From assembly GCF_023078275.1 (NCBI RefSeq), contig NC_062978.1, positions 9,314,585-9,378,584 on the forward strand: a stretch of DNA of 64,000 bases, written 5' to 3'. A program made the translations under genes and the position numbers. This stretch comes from Leguminivora glycinivorella (Eukaryota > Arthropoda > Insecta > Lepidoptera > Tortricidae). Under the pieces are notes generated by a model. The model saw only the letters and a list, made by a program, of their open reading frames with translations. It had not been told where the DNA came from and searched no databases. This document shows positions 54,678 to 64,000 of this stretch, piece by piece; position 1 is the stretch's first letter; every line of letters begins with the position of its first letter.

Positions 54678-54862
54678 ACGGATCGGATAATGTGAAAACG
54701 CACTTATCAGCTATCAAACAAAAAAAAAACTAAATCTAAATCGGTTCATCCGTTAGGGAGCTACGATGCCACAGACAGACACACACACAGATAGACAGAC
54801 AGACACAAAACTCAAACTTATAACACCCCGTCGTTTTTGCGTCGATGGTTAAAAACAAAGTA
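54678..54862 (-). mobile_element. CAAAAACGACGGGG-family repeat, inverted
   Basis: ATCGGTTCATCCGTTAGGGA, the (CAGA)n tract and ACTTATAACACCCCGTCGTT match the complement of the family at 29285. It cuts off the 5' side of the LINE. Confidence 0.75.
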
Positions 54863-56055
54863 GCATTGACCATTGCTGCAGGTCTTGCTCATTGAGACAA
54901 GAGAGGCTGCAAAATTGGTATACAAAGACTAGGAGTAAAGTGAGTCAATTCGAAGAATGAGTCGTTCATCGGTGGGGCCCGACCGCGGCCGCGCCGTCCT
55001 CCGAATAATGATGCTTTATTTAGAAAACTATAAAGTGATACGTAACGACCAGCGTCAGTACATAATTCTGGCCTTGGCCGTGAACTCACTGATTCTATTT
55101 CCTGCGTAACTAAAGAGGTATGACCGCACTTAGGTATATCGCTTAACGCGTTTCCTTAACACTAGTACTGTCAGGATCAACTAGTTGTTAGCATCTTAGA
55201 CGGATAGGTATGGCGAATTTGGCCGCATATTGACAAAGGACGATAAGCCAAATCAGCAGTCATTTTAACTTGTTTGCTGTGAATAGTGTGAATCGAAAAT
55301 ATAATCTTATCGTTGCAAACACCAGTGCAATTTAATTAGTAAAATCGGAACGATAACGACGTGGGTGGCCAGTGGCTACTAATAAAATATAAGTAAGAGT
55401 AAAACATACAGAACACTAAATAAGCATTTACATTTTTATTACTGTTTAAGACTCACTAAAGACGAGTTTTTTCAGCAAAAGCCGTTTAAAGCTTATAAGC
55501 TGTCATCATCACATAGCGCAGTAAAACAAATGTAAAGTAGCAATAAAACCATTTTTTTCTTTATTTTCAATTCCGAGATTCACAGTTATACAAATTTTAC
55601 GTACAATTTTGTATGTAAAATTGAATCTGATTACAGGATGTCTGGGGCTCAAAATATTCGTAGAATCAATTTCCATGAGCAAGCAGGCAGGTGCCGTCGT
55701 TAGTAATGTAATTCCGGCTGGAATATGGGAAATCAAAGGAAAATGTGTTGAGGCTGGTACCAGTGGTACCTAAAGCTGGGGTTCTCCGGGGTGGCGCGGC
55801 GCGAGCGCTCGCGAGAGGCCCCGTAAGGACGCGCCGACTTCGTTCCCAAAATAGAGGCCACTTTTATTGTTCGCCGAACCGATTCGAACTGGTTTTATGA
55901 ATGTTGGAGTGCCTCATTTGATATGAGGCGCTAACTCACCCCAGCTAGTTCAGGGGAGATGAGGCACTTTGGAATTCGTGGCGGTCAGAAGGCATGCCAA
56001 CTGTCAGTGTCAACATAGATTATGATTGTAAAATTGTAAATGTGTAGGTACAACC
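54863..56055. other. No gene supported
   Basis: AT-rich with a GC-rich patch at 55785-55850 (GGGGTGGCGCGGCGCGAGCG). No coding or repeat structure recognised. Confidence 0.35.
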
Positions 56056-56056
56056 A

Positions 56057-56176
56057 GTGGCCCGTTTCTCGAAAGGTACAAGCCTTGTATTACAAGTGTG
56101 TTTCCATGACAACCCATACGATTTGACTGTTCGCGCACTTGTAATACAAGGCTTGTACCTTTCGAGAAACGGGCCC
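56057..56176. mobile_element. MITE, about 118 bp, with perfect ~39-bp TIRs
   Basis: GGCCCGTTTCTCGAAAGGTA at the left is matched exactly by the complement of TACCTTTCGAGAAACGGGCC at the right, and the match continues through AAGCCTTGTATTACAAGTG. CCAG occurs on both sides (AACCAGT and CCCCAGG). Termini and flanks resemble the MITE at 11510. Confidence 0.85.
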
Positions 56177-57005
56177 CAGGTGGTTGCTAATAGTTCCTCT
56201 CAAATATCCAAATACATATGTGCTTTGCTTCAAATTAACGTATTAACAGATTGATTAATTACCTAAGTAAGAATTTACATGATAGTAACAGTTGTTACAA
56301 CGATGTTTGATGTAAGTAGGTATACTTAAACATTACGAAAAAATGTCAAAATGTCTCTACCTCAATTTACATTCAGATAAATCCAGCCCATTTAATACAC
56401 TGGTATCTAAGATGTCAAAATGTAAAAAAAGGTCTAAATTCAGCGGCATTACGTTATCATTGTCGTTTTTGGCGAGCATCTGCTGGAGTCTCGTTCTGCG
56501 GGTAGCTGCGCAGATAAACCAGCGCGGGTTCACGGCCGCGCGACCATTGCGATGTTGGTCCCCATGTGGACTTATTCCGAGGTTTCGTGAAAACACTTTA
56601 TTATTACAATATGTACATTGAACTTTATCACGTGTTTCACATTTAGTAGGCCTTATGTTATGCGTAATGTCCGTTGTTTAAGATAATCCGCCAATTTGTT
56701 TATGCGTAAGGATTTGGTTATATTTATCTTTGCTGACATTGATTTATGTATCTACGTGATGATGACGTTGCTGCTGAAAGGCATTTGCTTAGGGCAGTGA
56801 TTCGAATAACTTACCCAATTATGTTCGTTAAGCAGCTATACATCGATACTAGAAGTTAAGTACATAGTTCTGAATCTGATAGTTCGCCCTGAACTGATAA
56901 GCCGCATTCGCTGAAAACTATCACAACCTCAGATTTTGTTTTCCAACTGACACCAGTGATGGCAGTGATATTTACAAATATTTTATATGCATCCTAACAC
57001 ACGGT
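56177..57005. other. No gene supported
   Basis: Open frames on both strands at 56343-56621 have no recognisable domain. Confidence 0.35.
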
Positions 57006-57009
57006 TTTC

Positions 57010-57125
57010 AGCGTAGCCACACAATGGATTGAGTGGAAAAGTCTACCTTGGAAGTGACTCGAACCCACGACCACTGGAACAGCCATGTGCTATGCCATTT
57101 GAATTACTAGGGACTTATCTACCCA
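57010..57125 (-). mobile_element. tRNA-like SINE fragment
   Basis: On the minus strand: TGGCATAGCACATGGCTGTT, then a B box GGGTTCGAGTC (complement of 57056-57066), then ACTTTTCCACTCAATCC. It lacks a full cloverleaf. Probably a SINE head. Confidence 0.55.
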
Positions 57126-57164
57126 TAATTTAAATACAAATAAATAAATATAAATATTATAGGG

Positions 57165-57420
57165 CATTCTTACACAAATTGACTGAGTCCCACGATAAGC
57201 TCAAGAACAAGAAGGCTTGTGTTGCAGGTACTTAGACAACGATATATATAATTTATAAATACTTACTTGTGTACATAGAAAACATCCATGACTCAGGAAC
57301 AAATATCTGTGCTCATCACAAAAACAAATGCCCTTACCGGGAATCGAACCCGGGAACTATTACAAATAGTTATGCCAAAAAACAGATGTACTAGACTATC
57401 TGCTAAGTGCTAGTCCATTG
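57165..57420 (-). mobile_element. tRNA-derived SINE
   Basis: Minus strand: GACTAGCACTTAGCAGATAG (A-box region), GTTCCCGGGTTCGATTCCCG (B box, complement of 57341-57350 and flanks), then GAGTCATGGATGTTTTCTAT and CGTGGGACTCAGTCAATTTG near the 3' end. The last block recurs in the SINE at 62849, so both belong to one superfamily. Confidence 0.82.
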
Positions 57421-57575
57421 ACATTAAGAGTATGCTGTCACAAGTTCAAAACTCGCTACGCGGGTCTGCCACGTTCCTATAAATAATAATCTACAGTATC
57501 TACACGGTGCTCGTGGGCATTGCGAGAGATTCTAAGAGCATATTCCTGATCCCATTTTAAGACTAAAATGTCATA

Positions 57576-57817
57576 TAAGGTGCACTAGGGTAATTCCGAA
57601 AGTCGTCTAATTTCGAAAGTCGTACAAAAATCACCATTATTTCCATCATATTAAATAATAAATAAAATAAATAAAACGTTTATTCAGAACGTAAAGCTTA
57701 AACCTATTACAGATCTTCTGCCAAACCACTTTGTGGTTTGTTGGCAGACGAGTTAAGATTCCCCTTTCGGAATTACCAGAGCATTTTTGTCATTCGGAAT
57801 TACCCTAATGCACCTTA
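57576..57817. mobile_element. MITE with TAAGGTGCAYTAGGGTAATTCCGAA ends, carrying a LINE tail
   Basis: 25-bp inverted ends differ at one base (57576-57600 and 57793-57817). The TA at the outer edge fits TA-target insertion as in Tc1/mariner relatives. Between about 57650 and 57765 an AATAAA-rich segment with AAAACGTTTATTCAGAACGT looks like an inserted LINE tail. Confidence 0.75.
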
Positions 57818-60798
57818 CACACTTTTCTAGATTTCGCTTAGTTTCAGAGTTATTACCAATTGAAAAAAAAATTTTGTTATTGTTACTCAGTACATAAAAA
57901 AGTATAAGAACCATCAAACAGCTACGCACAGCTAATACTTGTACCGGCTCGTGAGAAGCTCCAATCCACAGCTTTTACAACACAGTGCATCATTCATTTC
58001 AGTGCTGTTTAGCTGGTTGGGTGTAAATTTTGCAACGTATTACTCGTACACTCGATGCAACTTTACCAGGTAATAAATCCGACTTATTTAAACCACTGGT
58101 GTCTGTGCTGTCTGTGTCTATTTCAACCACATACCGCTCTCTGTGTCTGTTTCGTACTTAGAAATATAACTAATACTGTTGAAATATAACAATTTAGTTC
58201 TCGTGTTTTGTACACTGTTGAAATCTACGAAATAACATTCAGTAGGCATACCTACTTTTTATTATTATTATTATAAACTCGTGGACGTGTTTTACTATTT
58301 TCAAGAGTTAAGTAACTGAAGTAGCATAACAATTTAACAAATATATATTGAAGATATCCGAAAATACGATGGCAAAGGTTTTCATTAACTATATCTGAAC
58401 TTTAAATTAGTACATTACGATGCAAGTGCGAAAAAAGGTCTAACATCTATGTGTCTAAATTTGTCGCAGTCTACGAATAGATAAGTGAGGCCGGTTGACA
58501 ATTTATTAACTGGCTGGAACGTGAACCTGAGCCGTTTGGCAGGCAATTTAAAAATTATTAGCGGCGTTTTACGCAGACAGACCAATGTATTATACCGATT
58601 ACATCGTCTCCAGGACGAAGTATTGCGTGCTGAAGTAAGCCCCGCCCGAAATGGTGTCGTGCTCAAAAAAGCTCGCCAAATTGGCTACATATCACGCTAC
58701 AAAGCGCAAAATAAACTCGAACACGAGGCGCAACATCAATTATATCGATCAGACAATCATCGGAGACAAAACGATTCGGCCGACGTTTCCCACGGGGCGG
58801 GTGCCGCCCGCCATTCCGGTTTTTGCCAACTTTTAAATGTTTGTTGTCAAATTAATCTGAAGTCACTTAGTATGCGCGGCCGTGGACTAGTCGAGCGACT
58901 ATTCATTCATAGCGGTTGGAATTCTAGATAGCTCGTGGCTTGCCTCGACCGACCTTCGCCGCCGGCGCGCGGCAAAAAGTGTGTGAGCGCCAAATAGCCT
59001 GCGCAGCCGCGCCCAAGTATGCGCCCGAGTCGGCGCTGCTGCACTCTGCAACGTTACATTACAGGACATTACTCTCGTCGGCTACTTATTTCTCATGGAT
59101 AAAAATAACTGATTGCATCTAACAATAAAAACACCTTGTAGTAGTTGTAGTCGTTGCGGCGTTATAGAAACATAATTATAAGTAGGTACTTATACTTATT
59201 AAGTCATGTCATTGATCTTAGCACTTCGGTACGCCTGTGTTGCGAAGTACCCGTAGGTGGATACCTGGGCACCAGTTTAAATGTGTCTAATTAGGTATTT
59301 TAATTTAAATCTTATTTAGACATAAACTTGTCTAGACAGAGTAGACAGTGTTAGTGCTACGGAAGTACGTAACGCCATTAAGTCACTACTAGGCAAGAGT
59401 TCCTGTCGATGTGATAATAATACAGGAAATAAAAGAATAAAAATTGTTACAGATGTAATGTTATCCTTCTCCTCCTGAAACGCCGGTAAGTTTTACTTCA
59501 AAAATAATTCATGCTTTTTAATGCAAATGGCGTAGGTGGAATGTATTTGATGTTACTGCCTCGTTTTTATTCAGCGGACCTAATCGAATCAGTGAGGAAT
59601 GACGTATGAACAACCTGCAGCACAGGTAAGCAAGTACACCGTCGCACATGATTCGACTCTGTAAGACGTTTAAGAGCATACGTGCAGTGGTCGCGAAACA
59701 TGCTTCGCCGGGTGTATGAATCCGGCATCGCGCTCACGTAACCATTATTGTGATTGGGCATTATGGCGAGGCGGCTCTCTTTCAAGCGTTTTCGTCGGCA
59801 CCGCGGCCGGTACACTCCGACAAGAAATTGTATCAATCAAAAAGTAGCAACATTGTAATGTCGTCCCGTTTTCTTACTTTAATACATCTGAAAGAGACGA
59901 CTCTATAGTGTTGCTTCTTGTTAATTTCTAAAATTTCTTGTCGGACTGTAGAGTGCTGGTTCTTGCTGGCGAGTGGCGAGCCAGTCACTAACCTCATTAT
60001 CGCTGTATGTGAGAGAATTTTAATTACTCTTTATCAATACATTATTCATAATTACCTGTTAACATATTTGCGTTATTTGTCAATTTGTAATTTTGCAAGT
60101 TAAGATAGGATCTGAATATGTATTGTTAGTAGTACAGCCATAAATATAAACCATATATAATTAATTGGACATTTGCTGGTAAAATTCTAAGGTAGAGTCT
60201 GTGCGGAAAGGTTGGAGTCAAAGGTATTCCTAGTCATAGACATTCGGAACAGACTCTACGGTAGGGTGGAGCGAAAAAACACTTTTCTGGAATTAGCAAA
60301 CCTAATAGTTATCAATCAATGCCCCTTAATCTATGAAGCCTTTGTGCAAATTTTACTCTACGGTCGTACGACAATTAATTTGATTTACTTATGGTTTAAA
60401 ACAGGTGAAAGATTGTGATGTTTTTCGCTATCTTATTATTAAGACATAAAGTAGGTAACACTCTTCACACAAGTCCACGGTAAGCTCCAGAAAACTTGAA
60501 TTAGGTTCATCGGTAAGTGGTTTAAAAATCTTTTAGAAATCTATGTTGAAGAAGTCATCTCGGATATGTATAAGTATAAGTACCTAATTGTATATTTGCC
60601 ATCAGTATTATAATTCAGTACGTGTGATATCCTGCCTGAATACAAAAATATGAGATGACGAGTGCGAAACTTGGTGGGGATTACGTAGTGTAGTAGATAC
60701 TGGATACTTACTATATTTACAAGGGCATTTTTCCTTATTTTAAGTACTTACTTTAACTTAATGAGTCGGCAAAGCTATTAACTGACTCGTCGTCAATT
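57818..60798. other. 3 kb without a supported gene
   Basis: GC-richer patches lie at 58590-59040 and 59600-59830. The 148-codon frame at 58485-58931 and its opposite-strand partner show no recognisable domain. They could be exonic, but I cannot support it. Confidence 0.3.
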
Positions 60799-60937
60799 AA
60801 CCAATTGGAACCCTAGGCCACAACCATATCAAAATGACAAGCAGTAAGAAGAAGACAAGAAGTAAGAGATTTTTTACAATCTGATTTATAATGTCACTAT
60901 GACATGGTTCTACAGTGGCCTAGGGTTCCAATTGGTT
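60799..60937. mobile_element. MITE, 139 bp, AACCAATTGGAACCCTAGGCCAC ends
   Basis: The left end (AACCAATTGGAACCCTAGGC...) is matched by the complement of GGCCTAGGGTTCCAATTGGTT on the right over 23 bp, followed by partly matching inner sequence. The target duplication is unclear. Confidence 0.75.
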
Positions 60938-62848
60938 GACTACGTCTCTGCCTATGCACATTAAATTGTAATTGTAAAAATTCGCTCGGCCTCCGCGCTG
61001 AAACCCATCGGCACCTCCGTGACGTCACGCGGCTCCGGATGCCGGGCGCGCCGACAAGGACAGTAAACATTCGCAGGTCAACGGACGCTGCTATCGCTAG
61101 CCCAACAGCTTAATTTGCCCATAAAGTACCCGCTAGCAGGGTTGCCAGGGTCGAGATTTGCCGGAATTCTTGGTATGTCCACCCGACTCCCGACGAAGTG
61201 AAAAGTTTCCAAACAAAAAAAAAAACAGTTTTAAGTGCGTATAATCACCGGCCAACGTTATCCGTGGTCATGTCATAATTTCAGTTAACCAAATCTTTAT
61301 GATAGATTTTTTATAGACCCTTTAAGAAAACATTCTAGGAAAGTAAAAGAAAATTCTGTAAACCTTGTAATATTCCTATTTACGGTACCTCGAAGGGCGG
61401 GTCTAGTTCTTGTTTTACGTGATCTAATAATACCTAATAATGTTAAATGATGTTTTAAAATTTATTTCATTTTAAGTTTTTCCTCACAAACGTTCGAAAC
61501 TCCCCAAAACTTTACTTCATTTCCCGATATCAGGGTCCTTCGATCTGGCAACCCTGGCGATCCGCAGGATGTGTGCGTAACGAATTCACATGTTGGACCG
61601 TTGAGTTTGAAATGGGCTATCAGTTACCGATCGCACGGGAAAATGCGGTGTTTGCTTTTATTACCAGCCTCTTCGATATCTTTTATGAATGTAAGCACTT
61701 TACACGACAGGTCTCATAATGCAACAAAATCTTCAAAAGATACTTTGTAAAGTAAAGGTTTAAACAGAGATATCGCTTAGAATTCTCAATGACCCACTTC
61801 TAAATCTTATGCGGAACCACCTTTTTACTGTGTAAGTAAGTATTTGCAGAAACCATATTAAAAGCAGTAAATGCAGTCATATTTTACGCGAGAAATCGTA
61901 TTTAATGAATTGTAACTGCGTTAATCTAGTTCTAACTGTATATCTAGTTACAGTAGCTACTTATTCATGTATGTTTATGTTAACGTATATGAGGGAGCCT
62001 AACATGTGTCAACAATAAAAGAAAAGAAATAACTTGTATCAACATCAATTTTGTGGTTTTTAGCTATATGTTAAAGCACTATAGACTCACCCAGATCCCA
62101 TAGTCAAACTGTGCAATCAGTTTTGGGGGACATTGTATTTATATTTACATAATATATTTTATTAAAATAAATAAATAAAGAAATAATAATAAAAGGACAG
62201 ATACCGCGATAGGTACCATCAAGAATGGCGGAATTTTTCGTCAACTCAATAAACCGTAAAGATATCTCAAACTTAACGCTATTTCAACCAAACGTCTACT
62301 TACTTTTTACTTACTTGTATGTCGAAGCACGGTGTATGGTGTTAGTTTGTTCCCCTTCCCCTAAGCCCCTTCGATAAATATTACATTTTCAGACATTCCG
62401 GGGCTTCCCCAGGTTCCTGATGTAGGTAAGTATATTAACCATAGCACAAAAACACACACACTACGAAAATGATTCCATATCGACCAATGGCAAACCGCGA
62501 CGGTTACAGAAGCACTGCATTGTTTTGTTTGGTAGTAAGGTGCTCGACTGGGGGTCGATTTGAACTAATCGAAATATTTTACATGTTTTACAATATTAAC
62601 CACAGTGCCATATTTGTCCACTGGACATGCGTACCACATGTGACCAGTGAACACATCTGGCACTCAACTAGAGTAAAATAGTTTAAAACGTGGAAACTAA
62701 ATCGATTATGTGATATTGTCCCGGTCCACCTTACGAGTATGGTATGTACCTAGTTAGGTTAGGTTGCATATCTTTTCCGGGAATTGTAAGCACGACGGGC
62801 TTTTATCGAGGAGTATTGTTAATATTTGTCACGTATGCGTCATTTATT
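60938..62848. other. No gene supported
   Basis: A GC-rich patch at 60985-61090 (GACGTCACGCGGCTCCGGAT) includes a CRE-like TGACGTCA. The rest is AT-rich. Confidence 0.35.
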
Positions 62849-63116
62849 TGACGACCGGTTTGGCCTAGCGGATAGTGACCCTGTGAAGCCGGTGGGTCTG
62901 GGTTCGAATCTGTCTGGAATCTCGCCAATGGCGTTTATATGTCTGAGGAACACAGGTTTTTGTTCCTGGTTCATATGTTTTTCTATCTATTTAAGTATTT
63001 TTGCATGTTATGTATTATTAATATTATATCGTTGCCGGTTACCCAGGCAACACAAGCAGTCTCATATGCTTACGGTTTACGGTAGTACTAACTACTAAGT
63101 CAATTTGTGTAAAAAA
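62849..63116 (+). mobile_element. tRNA-derived SINE
   Basis: Head GACGACCGGTTTGGCCTAGC with an A-box-like TGGCCTAGCGG; B box GGTTCGAATC at 62901-62910; then TGTCTGAGGAACACAGGTTT, and AAGTCAATTTGTGTAAAAAA at the end. It is the opposite orientation to the related SINE at 57165. Not a tRNA gene: the sequence between the boxes and after the B box does not fold into a full cloverleaf. Confidence 0.85.
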
Positions 63117-64000
63117 CATCCGTAATATGTTTTATTCTTTATTTATTTCAGTTCTGAGGACAATGAGTGCCCGCGCCAAGACGAAACAAAAAGCATTGCC
63201 TAGCTTATTTCCTCATAAATGTTATAAAAAAATTACTTTAAACATAGTTGTCATATCCATTAGATATGTGTTACGAAATGTTAAGCACCAAGGTGACCAA
63301 ATTGCCACAGATATTGATAACAGCTAGTGTATAGCAACTTATACATCATAGAGCTCATGTATCGATAGGACCTTGTAGCGGAACGGCAAAAATACGAGGT
63401 ACCATTAGGGCATGATCTCATTTAAAACGTTTTTTATTATTTTTGATTGATTATACTTTACCAAACTCTTTTTAGGTCATCATAACTCCCTAATAGTTAA
63501 TAATTGTTTTGCAAAGTAAACAACTCCAATAAAATTGTAGATAATACATATTAAACTGAATAACTGAATATTGTAAAAATGGCAGTTCAGCATCATGAAA
63601 CTGGTAACCATTTTTGACTATGAAACTGCTTAATAAATTATTTGCTCTCGTTTTATACAGGTTCTAACTTCCCAAATCCTTGGTATAGCCTTCGCGTGAC
63701 AATGGTACGCAAAACTACAGGTGAACGGCCGACGTACGTGCAGACTAGTGTTGCCAACCGGCTTCGCCGCACGGGCCTCTCGCCGCTACGAGTGACGGTG
63801 CTACGTCGGCGTAGCATTCAACGTGAATAATGCTACAAAAAAATGTGTCTACAAAGAAATGTTGCGAAGTTGCTGAGTGCTGATGCTGACTAACAGTTGG
63901 TTTAAGCACGCAAAAGGACTGAAGAGGCTATAGCTCTTCAGTCCTTTTGTGTACACATTTTTGCACAATATTCCAGAATTTATTATGAACTTTTATTGTC
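63117..64000. other. No gene supported; terminal hairpin noted
   Basis: Two short frames (63127-63327 and 63642-63830) follow pyrimidine-rich tracts ending in CAG, which resemble splice acceptors, but neither has a recognisable domain. A 16-bp perfect hairpin lies at 63911-63949. Confidence 0.3.
63911..63949. repeat. Short perfect hairpin, 16-bp stem
   Basis: CAAAAGGACTGAAGAG (63911-63926) pairs exactly with CTCTTCAGTCCTTTTG (63934-63949) around a 7-base loop. Confidence 0.85.

Noticed and set aside
57300..57370. tRNA gene suggested by the B-box sequence
   Set aside because: Only the internal promoter boxes are tRNA-like; no full cloverleaf, and the sequence continues as a SINE with a family copy elsewhere.
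58485..58931. 148-codon plus-strand frame in a GC-richer patch
   Set aside because: No domain, signal or protein-like pattern that I recognise, and an opposite-strand frame overlaps it.
63642..63830. Possible terminal exon after a TTTTATACAG acceptor-like site
   Set aside because: A short frame with no recognisable domain and no matching upstream exon in the window.

Overview
This window looks like nuclear DNA of a moth or butterfly (Lepidoptera). It is AT-rich, with many GTAGGTACCTAC-type strings and several dispersed repeat families that I associate with lepidopteran genomes: tRNA-derived SINEs, the AGGGTTCCGTA...GGCCGGTTTTT element, the GTAGCCGAATGGCA MITE and Penelope-like and Jockey/CR1-like fragments. 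The order-level assignment is an inference from repeat recognition. No host protein-coding exon, rRNA or genuine tRNA gene could be supported. The window is best read as intergenic or large-intron DNA that has collected transposons, with a few GC-rich islands that may be regulatory.

Layout. 0-7 kb: a compound minisatellite (240-776), a 560-bp hairpin-ended repeat (2517-3077), a Penelope-like remnant inside 83-bp inverted repeats (3596-4186), an hAT-type MITE (4302-4391), a TTAA-targeting MITE (5898-6173) and a perfect 32-bp-arm palindrome (6380-6445). 7-17 kb: MITEs, a 3' LINE fragment (10480-11135) and GC-rich islands without clear genes. 17.4-27.3 kb: an LTR element (17389-27259) with two 298-bp LTRs that read identical by eye and a 4-bp CGTT target duplication. 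It has no recognisable gag-pol; its interior holds three kinds of tandem repeat and, nested inside it, a nearly complete DIRS-type tyrosine-recombinase retrotransposon (21322-26514). 27.3-36.8 kb: a perfect hairpin, two copies of a second TTAA family (one carrying a SINE), a CAG-flanked MITE and an RTE-like LINE tail. 36.9-38.9 kb: a foldback element whose long inverted arms are made of degenerate ~165-bp tandem units, flanked by a 9-bp duplication, with a MITE in one arm and a SINE in the other. 39-42 kb: tandem MITEs and a 110-bp minisatellite. 42-51 kb: mostly unique-looking DNA with GC-rich islands. 51-54.9 kb: a Jockey/CR1-like LINE split by a 2.2-kb pile of other repeats. 55-64 kb: MITEs and tRNA-derived SINEs.

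The most complete system is the DIRS element. On the minus strand it carries gag, reverse transcriptase/RNase H and tyrosine recombinase in overlapping frames, flanked by 168-bp inverted terminal repeats. Beside one end lies a 99-bp internal complementary region that joins the complements of the two outer ends, as expected for replication through a circular intermediate. A single nonsense codon interrupts the frame after RNase H. The foldback element at 36.9-38.9 kb is the second item that deserves attention, because it resembles the Drosophila FB class in arm architecture and target duplication length.
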